From Cytophagales bacterium (GTDB taxonomy: Bacteria; Bacteroidota; Bacteroidia; Cytophagales; Cyclobacteriaceae): a DNA stretch of 64,000 nucleotides. The stretch is taken from positions 310,001 through 374,000 of the forward strand of contig JAWPMT010000004.1 of NCBI GenBank assembly GCA_033344775.1. The letters run 5' to 3'. The notes beneath the pieces were generated by a model. That model saw nothing but the letters and a program-made list of their open reading frames with translations. It searched no databases and had not been told where the DNA came from. Numbering within the stretch: position 1 is the stretch's first letter; each line of letters starts with the position of its first letter. The position numbers were made by a program, and so were the translations under genes. Of this stretch, positions 19,425 to 28,049 are shown in pieces.

Positions 19425-21560
19425 CTATGGCCTCAATGGGACTTCATAGTGTTTTCCCAAAGACTCCATAAAAACAGAGGCTATGTGCTTTCCAATAAGC
19501 TTCGATCCCAAAGGCGTAGTATGCGTAAAATCATAAAAATGCTCATCGGTCAAAAAATCAAGACCGGTCTGATCAATGACTAGCAGCTTATATGAGTCGG
19601 CTACATTTTTTACTATCTCATTCATCTCCAGCATGCCCTCGTAGTAATCTACACCATTAAACTTATAGCCTGACAACTTCTTTTTAAATGGCGAAGAAAG
19701 TCCCAAAACTTCGCCTTTCTCATTAAACTTGAATCGCCTGCTTGGTTGTGTGATAAAAACAGGAGTTGCTCCAATCTCCTCAGAATACATTACCAATTTC
19801 CTTAGCCGTTGCTCATATGCACCCAGACCTGCAGTAAGAATTTCTTTAGCGATGGACTCGGGTAACAATCCATTCTTAACATAGTCATGATCTTTAAAAA
19901 CCACTTTTCCATGTGTAAGCTCTGATCTACTGGCTTCAATCATTCCATATATATATCTGAACAACCGATAAATAGCACCGTTGTTTTTTATGCTCCCGAT
20001 AACTTTTGATGAAAAGTCATTCCGCATTATTTCATCACTACCAGCTAATGCTCGGCTCCGATGAAAATCATTGATGCCAACATAAAAAAATATGTAATCT
20101 GGATTTAAGTCTGGGACTTGGGAAAACCAAAGTTCGAAGTTCTTGATATGGCCAAATGTACTTTGCCCATCAATTCCGGCATTCGCTACATTTAGATCCA
20201 AGCCATTTTTCTTCAACTCCTTCTCTAGCACATCTGGCCAGGTATACCCATCTTCGACATAGGTTTGTTGCGTAGTGCTACCTCCGATACAAAGGATATC
20301 AATAGCGGCCGGATTATTATAAGTAGAAGCCCCACCACGAAAACCATAACGATCTTTAGTAATCTTGATGGTGGGTTTATGATAAGGGTAAAGCCCATTA
20401 AGCTCAAATTCGGTTACACGATCGCGTACCACAAATAAACTGTTCAGTTTATTTTCTTGCGAAAACCAGCCCCCAAATATCAATTCTACTCCCATTAATC
20501 CTATCAGCAACAATAGCATGTTAATCAGGAGGATTCGCACATACTTTTTCATCTTGGCCATAAGAGAATGAAGTCGGTTGGCCAAGCTTATTCCTGCGAA
20601 TTGTAATAAAGCGCTTTTCTTTAATCTCTTAGGTTTAATTGAGGACTGATTGAAAACTTTCGTAATAAACCTCAAATAGTGATTACCTGTTTCTTCCATA
20701 GATGGTATAGAAATCCGATCTTGATATTGAGCATATTCTTTGATCAGTTTCTCCAGTAGAAAAGGTATTTGTTCAGGGCTGTCAAACAATTCTCCTCCGT
20801 CCTTCACTATTTCAGGGTGTCCGCCATCATTTTTAGCGATAGCCGGCAACCCACAACTAAGTCCTTCAATTAATGCATTAGAGCAAGCATCTTTTTCTGA
20901 TGCAGTGAGATAAATATCATGTTCTTTTAGAATCGGCGCCAATGCTTGAGGAGGCAGAGGGGCAACCTGCTGTATGTTTTGAAAGGAAACAGGGCTATTG
21001 CCTACAAAGGTCAATTCAAGTTTTGAAAAATCGAGGTGCTGATCCAGCCAGGAATATACATCAAAGCCCTTTGCTTTATTGGAAGACCAACTGGTGATTA
21101 TAACTTTCGTTTTACGAGTTGGGTCAAATGCCTGTTTACCCAACCGATTGAACAATAAGGGAAGTGCGGCGTTTATGATTACCTTTTCAGCAGAGCTCTT
21201 CGGAAATCCTAGTTTGCAATTTTCATTCCGGCTCCAATCAGATTGAAAAACCGTCGCATCGGCAATGTTTTTGTTGGCCCAATGCGTAATCTTATCTCTA
21301 TACTTACTCCCCTTACTATGAAGCCAAACCGGACCATCTACCCGATGAATAAATATTTTGTCCGGAAATGACTGCTTCAACCTGACCACCTCCCTGATAT
21401 TGGCATGACTTAGAAACAGCATAACGTCAGCATCTTCCGCTTGGGCAGTCAATAGGTTTTGCGATTTTAAATGGTCTCTTAATGCGCGAGCAAATTGGTT
21501 ACTACCCCCATATGGACCTTCCTGAAAGAGATGAGAAATATAGACTTTGGGTAGACTCAT
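19425..21560 (-). CDS. Fusion: GT4 glycosyltransferase, one TM helix, SGNH hydrolase
   Basis: The 711-residue protein joins two enzymes. Residues ~1-320 form a GT-B glycosyltransferase with the GT4 C-terminal signature (EKDACSNALIEGLSCGLPAI, then NDGGHPE). A single transmembrane helix lies at ~343-365 (ILLINMLLLLIGLMGVELIF). Residues ~370-711 form an SGNH/GDSL domain with block I DILCIGGSTTQQ (Ser ~430), NAGIDGQ, VGINDFH and block V DFTHTTPLGS (Asp/His ~677-680). The topology suits a cytoplasmic transferase with a periplasmic (de)acylase. The ATG overlaps the stop of the preceding GINT1-like gene by 4 nt. There is no frameshift signature, so I take this as a true fusion. Confidence 0.82.
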   Translation of the reverse strand: MSLPKVYISHLFQEGPYGGSNQFARALRDHLKSQNLLTAQAEDADVMLFLSHANIREVVRLKQSFPDKIFIHRVDGPVWLHSKGSKYRDKITHWANKNIADATVFQSDWSRNENCKLGFPKSSAEKVIINAALPLLFNRLGKQAFDPTRKTKVIITSWSSNKAKGFDVYSWLDQHLDFSKLELTFVGNSPVSFQNIQQVAPLPPQALAPILKEHDIYLTASEKDACSNALIEGLSCGLPAIAKNDGGHPEIVKDGGELFDSPEQIPFLLEKLIKEYAQYQDRISIPSMEETGNHYLRFITKVFNQSSIKPKRLKKSALLQFAGISLANRLHSLMAKMKKYVRILLINMLLLLIGLMGVELIFGGWFSQENKLNSLFVVRDRVTEFELNGLYPYHKPTIKITKDRYGFRGGASTYNNPAAIDILCIGGSTTQQTYVEDGYTWPDVLEKELKKNGLDLNVANAGIDGQSTFGHIKNFELWFSQVPDLNPDYIFFYVGINDFHRSRALAGSDEIMRNDFSSKVIGSIKNNGAIYRLFRYIYGMIEASRSELTHGKVVFKDHDYVKNGLLPESIAKEILTAGLGAYEQRLRKLVMYSEEIGATPVFITQPSRRFKFNEKGEVLGLSSPFKKKLSGYKFNGVDYYEGMLEMNEIVKNVADSYKLLVIDQTGLDFLTDEHFYDFTHTTPLGSKLIGKHIASVFMESLGKHYEVPLRP

Positions 21561-22498
21561 ATTTGTCTAAGAAGCTTTTTTCTTCTTACCAACACATCGA
21601 TGATTGTTAGTTGGTTTACGGAATTTATAGTATGTGTAGAGATTATGTTTTTTGCCCAATCGGGATAGATAGACTGGACACGTTTTTCTTTATAGGATGT
21701 CTCAGTTAAGTGGATCACCTCGTTGATCGTTAGTCCGTGTCCATAGTGTTTCAGACAATTCTGACCAGGTCGAAACATCTGACCTGAACGACTGAAAATG
21801 CTCCCTCCGGGTCTCGAAGCTTCAATATCTTGCACAACAGGGTTTTGAGGATGTCTTTTCCATGCTGCATTTAAGAGATGATCCGAATAAAACACATTAA
21901 GAACATCCCAGTTCTGACTGTCTTTCACCACTTTCTCATTGGTAAAAAGCCAGTACTTGCTGTCATGCTTGAGCAGTGTGGTATCCACTGTCTTAATGTC
22001 ATCAATCAAAACTTTTTCCAATTCCCACATTAAAGGGAAGTCCACACATTTGTATAACTCGATAGTTGCATTTTGGGAGGTCTCAGGAATCATATACAAA
22101 TCACCTTCCTCTTCAAACAGAAATGGATAAGACAAGTGATAATCTTTATTCAATACAACTTTGGACGATGAATATTGACCTTCTTCTGTCAGTGTTATTA
22201 CTGAGATTACACCCTTCTTCGATTCATAGAAAAACTCCTCGACAAAAATGTAGTACAAGCCGTTTCTGAAAATCACGAATGGATCGGCCCAAAAACGATC
22301 ATGAGGCGGTACTATCGGTTTAAAATGGTCGAATGAAAAGGGTACTTCCTGCAATCCCTCCATACTAAATAACAAACTCCACTGATTAAAGTAGAATTTA
22401 TTGCTCAGTCTCCTCCGAAACGAGTTCACTTCTCTTGAAAAAATCACCTTGGCTCTCTTCGAATCAATTTTGAAAAACGGCAGCGAAAAATTAGACAA
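21557..22498 (-). CDS. GINT1-like beta-propeller glycosyltransferase-associated protein
   Basis: The 313-residue protein matches the five-bladed, GH43-like N-domain found in glucosamine inositolphosphorylceramide transferase 1 and in bacterial fusions with formyl- or glycosyltransferases. Conserved landmarks are DRFWADPFVIFRNGLYYIFV, EEFFYESKKGVISV, YHLSYPFLFEEEGDLYMIPE and KYWLFTNEK. In bacteria this domain sits in polysaccharide and glycolipid loci, but its exact reaction is not settled. It is the first gene of the minus-strand unit and shares a 92-bp divergent region with the GT gene at 22591. No signal peptide is seen, so it is probably cytoplasmic. Confidence 0.7.
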   Translation of the reverse strand: MSNFSLPFFKIDSKRAKVIFSREVNSFRRRLSNKFYFNQWSLLFSMEGLQEVPFSFDHFKPIVPPHDRFWADPFVIFRNGLYYIFVEEFFYESKKGVISVITLTEEGQYSSSKVVLNKDYHLSYPFLFEEEGDLYMIPETSQNATIELYKCVDFPLMWELEKVLIDDIKTVDTTLLKHDSKYWLFTNEKVVKDSQNWDVLNVFYSDHLLNAAWKRHPQNPVVQDIEASRPGGSIFSRSGQMFRPGQNCLKHYGHGLTINEVIHLTETSYKEKRVQSIYPDWAKNIISTHTINSVNQLTIIDVLVRRKKLLRQI

Positions 22499-22566
22499 TA
22501 ATCAGAAATAAGATATCTCGGTAGCTTATTAATTAAGTTCAAGAAGAGCTTTGGCTCTACTGCTTG

Positions 22567-22574
22567 TATATTTG
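22567..22574 (+). promoter_or_regulatory. Candidate Bacteroidetes −7 box
   Basis: TATATTTG is an exact TAnnTTTG match, 16 nt before the GTG start at 22591 and inside the divergent intergenic region. A −33 element is not convincing. Confidence 0.45.
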
Positions 22575-22590
22575 AACATTGTTGTAACAA

Positions 22591-23571
22591 GTGATTCAAG
22601 ACCCATTCCAAGATAAAAACAGATCCGAGGCATTGATTGACCAATGCATCGTCGTAATAAGAAGTGCAGGTGAACGCACAACAGCGTGGGCTCTGGCAAA
22701 AGCTAACGCTATCTTTGATGAGGGAAACGTAATGGTCATGGACGAGCGTCCCATGCACAAGGCAATCAAAAGAACTTTTGAGATGGGTATGGATGGTGGA
22801 AAACCGTGGATCGTAGAAATTGACGCGGATGTCTTGCTACACGAGTCTGGCATATTGCAACTGCTTAGAACAGCCTCTCAAAGGCCTGAAAATTCTTTCT
22901 TCCACTTTGGAATGGTCTTCGACAAACTCACGAACAGTTTCAGGTCGGCTGGCAATAAAATCATCAGGACAGCACATATACCTGAAGCAATGTCATTACT
23001 CCCCAAAACAACTGATCAATTGAGGCCCGACACATATATTCGAAAAGAAATGGCACTTAAAGGCTACCACTATTATCGGGATATATGTTTGGTAGGTATT
23101 CATGATTTTGAGCAAGATTACTTTGACTTATACAGAAAAGGCTATTTGCAAGGAGTCAAAAACCGCGAAAAGCTTGAGAGGTTCATCAGAGGCTGGCCTG
23201 AAAACTGGGGAAACGATCCAGACTATTTGGCCATTCAAGGTGGTATGACAGCAGGAAAAGCACACGTAAATGACCTTCCTCTAGCGCCCAGTTACTACAT
23301 TGATAAATTTGAAAACTGGAAGATGAGTATTGGGTTTGACTTTACAAAAGTTCCTCTTGCTTCTGGTTTATCTAAGGTTGACCATTATTTGTCCACCATC
23401 CTTACCAATTCAAAACTGCAAGAGTTTCAGGATTCCTGTGTGAACAACCAGGCAAAGTACCATGTGCGCAGCGATGTAAACTGGCAGTACAAATGGATGA
23501 AATTGCGGTACCGCCTGAGCCAGTCCCGCATATTCACTGGCTTTTCTTTATCACAAAAGCATTCAAATTGA
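22591..23571 (+). CDS. GT-A type glycosyltransferase-like protein
   Basis: The 326-residue protein starts with a GTG at 22591. Its N-terminal half looks like a nucleotide-sugar-binding GT-A fold: CIVVIRSAGERTTAWALAKA, then the metal-binding-like WIVEIDADVLLHESGI (DAD near residue 79). The C-terminal half (YFDLYRKGYLQGVKNREK, GWPENWGNDPDYLAIQGG) is not a family I recognise. No membrane segment is seen. It heads a tight plus-strand operon of sulfotransferases and a radical SAM gene, so it probably adds a sugar to the glycan being sulfated. The family assignment rests mainly on the DxD-like motif and context. Confidence 0.6.
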   Translation: MIQDPFQDKNRSEALIDQCIVVIRSAGERTTAWALAKANAIFDEGNVMVMDERPMHKAIKRTFEMGMDGGKPWIVEIDADVLLHESGILQLLRTASQRPENSFFHFGMVFDKLTNSFRSAGNKIIRTAHIPEAMSLLPKTTDQLRPDTYIRKEMALKGYHYYRDICLVGIHDFEQDYFDLYRKGYLQGVKNREKLERFIRGWPENWGNDPDYLAIQGGMTAGKAHVNDLPLAPSYYIDKFENWKMSIGFDFTKVPLASGLSKVDHYLSTILTNSKLQEFQDSCVNNQAKYHVRSDVNWQYKWMKLRYRLSQSRIFTGFSLSQKHSN

Positions 23572-24416
23572 TACTAAAGCACCTCATTCCCAGGCTTATT
23601 CGATCATGGATTCGTCATAGCGCCTTCAATGCAGAAAGACGTATTCGGCTGCTTACAGCCAGTAGTAGAAAGCTTCCTGATTTTTTTTGTGTTGGTGCCC
23701 AAAAATCCGGTAGCAGCACCCTATACTGGTGGTTGAGACAACATCCGCAGCTGGGAATGTCTTTCGACAAAGAGTCAAAATTCCTTGACCGATATTACAG
23801 CAAAGGTGAGAAATGGTATCGACATCAGTTTCCACTGGCAAGTTCAAAGAAACTTGCCGGAGACAATACTCCCTATTACTTGTTTCATCCGCTTGTTCCT
23901 GAAAGAGCTTATTCCTTATGCCCCGAAGCCAAAATAATCGTGATTCTACGTAACCCGATCAACCGTGCTTTTTCGCAATATCAGATGGAATGCAGAAAGG
24001 GTAGAGAAGTTCATAACAGCTTTGAAGAGGCCATTGAAGGAGAGATGGAAAGGATACATGAGGCTAAAACAGATCTATTATCAAACCCTCTGGACTACCA
24101 CCATACTTTCGAAAATACGTCATACCTTTCTCGTGGCATTTACATAGATCAGATTGAACACTGGCTTAAATGGTATAAAAGAGATCAAATACTCATTTTA
24201 ATCAGTGAAACATTTTTTGCCGATCCCCGGAAAGAACTAAAGAAGGTGTACGATTTTTTGAGTATCAGCCAAACCTTGCCCAACGATTTCACCCCCTACA
24301 ATGTAGCTGACTATGAAAACATGAATGAAAAGACAAGATTGAATTTAAGAGATTTTTTCAGGCCTCATAACGAGCGACTGGAGGAGTTTTTAGATAGAAA
24401 GCTCGACTGGAACTAG
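23568..24416 (+). CDS. Sulfotransferase, heparan-sulfotransferase-like
   Basis: I start this 282-residue protein at the TTG at 23568, whose TTGA overlaps the previous stop; an ATG at 23493 would overlap the upstream gene by 79 nt. The phosphosulfate loop is DFFCVGAQKSGSSTLYWWLR (residues ~37-56 of this model). Then come KLAGDNTPYY and the 3'-phosphate segment IIVILRNPINRAFSQYQMEC. SYLSRGIYIDQIEHWLKWY resembles the C-terminal region of the NDST/heparan O-sulfotransferase-like bacterial family. Acceptor unknown, probably a hydroxyl or amine on the locus glycan. Confidence 0.85.
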   Translation: MILKHLIPRLIRSWIRHSAFNAERRIRLLTASSRKLPDFFCVGAQKSGSSTLYWWLRQHPQLGMSFDKESKFLDRYYSKGEKWYRHQFPLASSKKLAGDNTPYYLFHPLVPERAYSLCPEAKIIVILRNPINRAFSQYQMECRKGREVHNSFEEAIEGEMERIHEAKTDLLSNPLDYHHTFENTSYLSRGIYIDQIEHWLKWYKRDQILILISETFFADPRKELKKVYDFLSISQTLPNDFTPYNVADYENMNEKTRLNLRDFFRPHNERLEEFLDRKLDWN

Positions 24417-24464
24417 ATTTGTTTTAGTCGTATAAGGTCACTAAAAATTTACCATCTTAGACAC

Positions 24465-25322
24465 TTGAAAGTAGATCAGAAAGTCATTATTCTCAATGGA
24501 CTTGCCCGAGGGGGGACCAATATTACCTGGAACATGCTGCAGTCACACCCTAATATTGTATCTCCCATGTGTGAGATCAATCATGTGCTGGGAAAGCGTA
24601 GCAAGAATAGGGCATATTTCTACTTTTTAAGAAGCCTTGATGCGTTGGGGTTAGCTGAATCATACACGAGAAAGGCAGTTTCTAAAAGTTTCATAAACCG
24701 TAAACGACTCAGTTTTGAGGATAACGACAACAAGTATAAAAGTGAATCAGAACTTTATACCGAGAACGAGGTAGCAAATGCCACATTGTGCCTAAAAGGG
24801 GTCAGTAATAATTCACTATGGGACATACAGTATTCCGAACTTCTCTATAAATCATTTGCCACGGTTCATTTCATTTACCTCATGCGGCATGGTCATGCGG
24901 TCTGTGAATCCTGGCTGAGAAGGGGTGTCTCTGCAAAAAGAGCAGGTTATTATTATGCGCGGTTCTTTGATGAAATCTTAACGCAGACGAAGCAGTATGA
25001 AAATTCAATGGTCATACGATTTGAAGACGTAATAAAGGCACCTTTCGACACTTCCCAAAAACTTTTCGATTTTACAAATGAGATGCCCGATCAATTGCCA
25101 AAATTGAGATTTAAATCAAAAAAAGTGATTCAATCGAATGACAGTTATGACGTGCCTTATGGGGAGCTTAACAGCAAATACTGGTTCAGTAGACAGGATA
25201 TTCACCACTTTTTGATGGCAGATATAGGCGCCAGACATCAGGACCGGCTATCCAGGTCCGATAGAAAAAGTTTTGACCTTGAAGCAAACAGGGTGCTCAA
25301 TTATTTTAATTACGACCATTGA
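24465..25322 (+). CDS. Divergent sulfotransferase-like protein
   Basis: The 285-residue protein starts with TTG at 24465. The P-loop-like segment is VIILNGLARGGTNITWNMLQ (residues ~7-26), and the 3'-phosphate-like strand is VHFIYLMRHGHAVCESWLRR (residues ~136-155), followed by YENSMVIRFEDVI. The strand order fits the sulfotransferase fold, but the loop has GGTN instead of the usual SGT/STW, so PAPS use is likely rather than certain. The next gene begins directly after its stop, so the pair is translated together. Confidence 0.68.
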   Translation: MKVDQKVIILNGLARGGTNITWNMLQSHPNIVSPMCEINHVLGKRSKNRAYFYFLRSLDALGLAESYTRKAVSKSFINRKRLSFEDNDNKYKSESELYTENEVANATLCLKGVSNNSLWDIQYSELLYKSFATVHFIYLMRHGHAVCESWLRRGVSAKRAGYYYARFFDEILTQTKQYENSMVIRFEDVIKAPFDTSQKLFDFTNEMPDQLPKLRFKSKKVIQSNDSYDVPYGELNSKYWFSRQDIHHFLMADIGARHQDRLSRSDRKSFDLEANRVLNYFNYDH

Positions 25323-26117
25323 ATGACAGCTTTCAGCGATCAGCATATTCCCTTTTATTTTATGCCTGGTGTAACGAAAAGTGCCACTACCTGGCTTTGG
25401 AAGGTTTTTCTGGAACATCCTGAAATCTGTACGTCTCACCAATTAGATCGCATTAATTATTTTAGTCTGCACTATCAAAAGGGGATTGACTGGTACAAAG
25501 AGCATTTCGATTTTCAGTCCTCAAATCAAATCTATTTGGATCCCACTCCTGAATATATCAAGGATCCCTTTGTGCCGGAACGCATTAGCCGGTTTCGACA
25601 CGACGCCAGGTTCATTTTTACTTTACGTAATCCCATAGATAGGGCCCTTTCACTTTGGTGGCATCAAAAAAGGAAAAGGCGAATTAATTATAATTTTGAT
25701 GATCTATTTCTAAGAAAGCATATCGGTAGCTTTGTACTGTACGATGAGTGGATCCTATCAGGGTTTTATATGCATTGGATTAATAGGTTTTTAGAGTTTT
25801 TTCCATCAGAAAATATAAAAATAGTACTCTTTGATGACCTTCAGGCTAACCCACGTGCCTATGCGAAAGAGGTATTTGAATTCCTACAGGTAGATACCAA
25901 TTTTCAGCCTTCCATTATTGATGTGCCTCAAAACGTAAGTGGCGAGAAAGGTAAGTCAAAGGGCGTACGCCACATATTGAAGGATATGCTTGATGGTCGT
26001 AATAATCGCGAATTCACTTTATCAAACGAGATGAGGCATGAATTGCAGCAAATTTTCAAGCCTCACAACGATAAATTAGGTCAGTTTCTTGATCGAGACT
26101 TGAGTCACTGGAAATGA
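25323..26117 (+). CDS. Sulfotransferase family protein
   Basis: The 264-residue PAPS-dependent enzyme has its phosphosulfate loop at YFMPGVTKSATTWLWKVFLE (residues ~12-31), then IYLDPTPEYI and the 3'-phosphate segment ARFIFTLRNPIDRALSLWWH (residues ~94-113). The C-terminal KPHNDKLGQFLDRDLSHW is shared with the sulfotransferase at 23568, so the two are probably related by duplication or belong to the same subfamily. The ATG follows the preceding stop with no gap, and its stop overlaps the radical SAM start by 4 nt (ATGA). Confidence 0.85.
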   Translation: MTAFSDQHIPFYFMPGVTKSATTWLWKVFLEHPEICTSHQLDRINYFSLHYQKGIDWYKEHFDFQSSNQIYLDPTPEYIKDPFVPERISRFRHDARFIFTLRNPIDRALSLWWHQKRKRRINYNFDDLFLRKHIGSFVLYDEWILSGFYMHWINRFLEFFPSENIKIVLFDDLQANPRAYAKEVFEFLQVDTNFQPSIIDVPQNVSGEKGKSKGVRHILKDMLDGRNNREFTLSNEMRHELQQIFKPHNDKLGQFLDRDLSHWK

Positions 26118-26962
26118 AAGTAGAAGAAAGACACCTTGAGATAACCACAATAGCAGGTTGTAAAATAAGCTGTAGTTATTGCCCCCAGGCCATGTTTGCG
26201 CTGGAGCATAAAAAAGTTAGCAATAACCGACTGATGACTCTTGAAACATTCAAAAAAAGCCTTTCGTCTGTCCCCATTGATGTGGATATTCACTTTTCAG
26301 GATATTCAGAGCCATTTTTAAACCCCGATTGTATTGACATGATCAAGTTTGCTTATCAGAAAGGGCATGAAGTTTCTGTCTATACTACTGTAGAAGGTTT
26401 AAAGACTGAACACGTTAGGGAATTAGAACAGCTAAAGTTCAAAAAATTCAATGTGCACTTACCCGATGATGGTGTCCACATGCGTGTCAGGATAGATGAG
26501 TCTTACCTCGAAGTAATGAAACTGCTAATGAATAGCCACATTCCCAATATTCTATATATTGATTATTTTGGAGTACATCCAGAGGTATTGTCTCTAATGG
26601 AACACCTGGAAACAGTCAATAGAAAACTGACCAGTAGAGCTGGGAATGTATCTAATGAAGAAACAGGTAGTCCACCAATTATAAACGGAGCGTTGTGGTG
26701 CCCAGGAAATCGTGAAAAGAAAAACGTACTTCTACCGAATGGAGATGTAAGCTTGTGCTGTGTGGACTATGGCAAAAGACATATCATAGGCAATTTAATG
26801 AGAGACAATTACGACCATTTGCACAAAAGCGAGGCCTTTAAGGAGGTGATAGCAAGGATGAACGGAAAAAAGGGTGATTTACTTTGCAGAACCTGCGAGT
26901 GGGCGGAACCCATAACCATCAAGCATCGATTGAAGAAATTAATTAAGAGCCGTTTAATTTGA
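26114..26962 (+). CDS. Radical SAM/SPASM-like protein
   Basis: The 282-residue protein carries the radical SAM cluster motif TTIAGCKISCSYCPQA, giving Cys16, Cys20 and Cys23 (CX3CX2C). The GGE-like position reads FSGYSEPFLNP. A C-terminal SPASM-type Cys set follows (ALWCPGN, NGDVSLCCVDYG, LLCRTCEWA), probably ligating an auxiliary Fe-S cluster. The SPASM spacing resembles enzymes acting on sugars or peptides. It overlaps the preceding sulfotransferase by 4 nt, so it belongs to the glycan operon. Possible jobs are sugar epimerisation, dehydration or sulfatase-style maturation. No sulfatase is nearby, so maturation is less likely. Confidence 0.82.
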   Translation: MKVEERHLEITTIAGCKISCSYCPQAMFALEHKKVSNNRLMTLETFKKSLSSVPIDVDIHFSGYSEPFLNPDCIDMIKFAYQKGHEVSVYTTVEGLKTEHVRELEQLKFKKFNVHLPDDGVHMRVRIDESYLEVMKLLMNSHIPNILYIDYFGVHPEVLSLMEHLETVNRKLTSRAGNVSNEETGSPPIINGALWCPGNREKKNVLLPNGDVSLCCVDYGKRHIIGNLMRDNYDHLHKSEAFKEVIARMNGKKGDLLCRTCEWAEPITIKHRLKKLIKSRLI

Positions 26963-27023
26963 CCCAAACTTATCTACACAGATGGAATAGTGTAGCAACT
27001 AAGGCCATTAAGGCTGACATCAA

Positions 27024-28037
27024 ATGAAATTCCTCGTCAAAGAAGTACTCAAGTCTTTTTCGACTTACTCGACTCATAAAAAAATAGGTTTTATAGTCCC
27101 TTCTGTAGGGTTCTATAGCAAGGTCGATGCCTCTACCAGGATTAGGGTTTACGACATCATTGAGACTTTCAGGAATAACCGTGAATTTCACCTGGAACTT
27201 TACCGAAACCATCGATACTATGATATAGTCATTTTTCTAAAAACATATAATGCTTCCGCTCAAACACTTGCAATAAAATTACAACAACAAGGAACCCGGA
27301 TCGTCTTTGACATCAACATCAATATTTTCGAAAAAGGCTCAAATTTTGTAACTACAAAACAGTTGGAAGAAGGAATAGCATTTGCAAACATCAGTGACGC
27401 AATCATTACCAACTCTCCTCATACATTGAGTATACTTCGACAAAGGTTTACAGAAAAGGTAACCTACATGATCAATGAGACCTTATCAAATAACTACTTT
27501 AGAATCCGGGAAATAAATGATTCAGATTCACTGACCCTTATTTGGATAGGCTATGCTCATAAAGCAGCGGCCCTTCTACAAATCAAAAATGTATTGGAAG
27601 AGCTGCACCAAAACACACCATTAATCGTGATTATTGTTGCGGAAAAAGAGCCAGACTTGAGTCTTCTGACTGTTCCCATTGAATTTAGAGCTTATCAACA
27701 CAATCGTATCCCAGAACACCTGGCTCAGGCTGATATTTTTATAGCCCCCAGAGACCTCACAGATACCTATAACCTTGGACACTCCTTCACAAAAATTGGA
27801 GTGGCCATGGCAGCCGGTATTCCGGTAGTGGCATCTCCAGTTCCCTCATATTTAGACTCCCCTGCTATATGCTGTTCATCGAAGGAAGAATGGATTCGTG
27901 CCATTACTAAGTTATATACAGACAGGACGTTCCGTGAAAGCCTGATCGTGAGGGGGAAAAAATACTGCTCCGATCACTATTCTTTGGAATCGGTACAATC
28001 TGACTACCTCAATTTATTTCGGAGGATTTCTGCTTAA
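27024..28037 (+). CDS. GT4-like glycosyltransferase
   Basis: The 337-residue GT-B protein has a short N-domain beginning GFIVPSVGFYSKVDASTRIR and a C-domain with LTLIWIGYAHKAAALLQIKN, HLAQADIFIAPRDLTDTYNL and FTKIGVAMAAGIPVVASPVP. The usual second Glu of the E-x7-E motif is replaced in GHSFTKIGVAM, as in several bacterial capsule transferases. No signal peptide or TM is seen, so it acts at the cytoplasmic face. It lies 61 bp after the radical SAM gene and 12 bp before a GT2 gene. Donor and acceptor unknown. Confidence 0.8.
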   Translation: MKFLVKEVLKSFSTYSTHKKIGFIVPSVGFYSKVDASTRIRVYDIIETFRNNREFHLELYRNHRYYDIVIFLKTYNASAQTLAIKLQQQGTRIVFDININIFEKGSNFVTTKQLEEGIAFANISDAIITNSPHTLSILRQRFTEKVTYMINETLSNNYFRIREINDSDSLTLIWIGYAHKAAALLQIKNVLEELHQNTPLIVIIVAEKEPDLSLLTVPIEFRAYQHNRIPEHLAQADIFIAPRDLTDTYNLGHSFTKIGVAMAAGIPVVASPVPSYLDSPAICCSSKEEWIRAITKLYTDRTFRESLIVRGKKYCSDHYSLESVQSDYLNLFRRISA

Positions 28038-28049
28038 ATGACCTAATAC

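Noticed and set aside
23493-23567. ATG at 23493 as the start of the sulfotransferase
   Set aside because: It would overlap the upstream glycosyltransferase gene by 79 nt and encode a non-family leader; TTG at 23568 gives the TTGA overlap seen elsewhere here.
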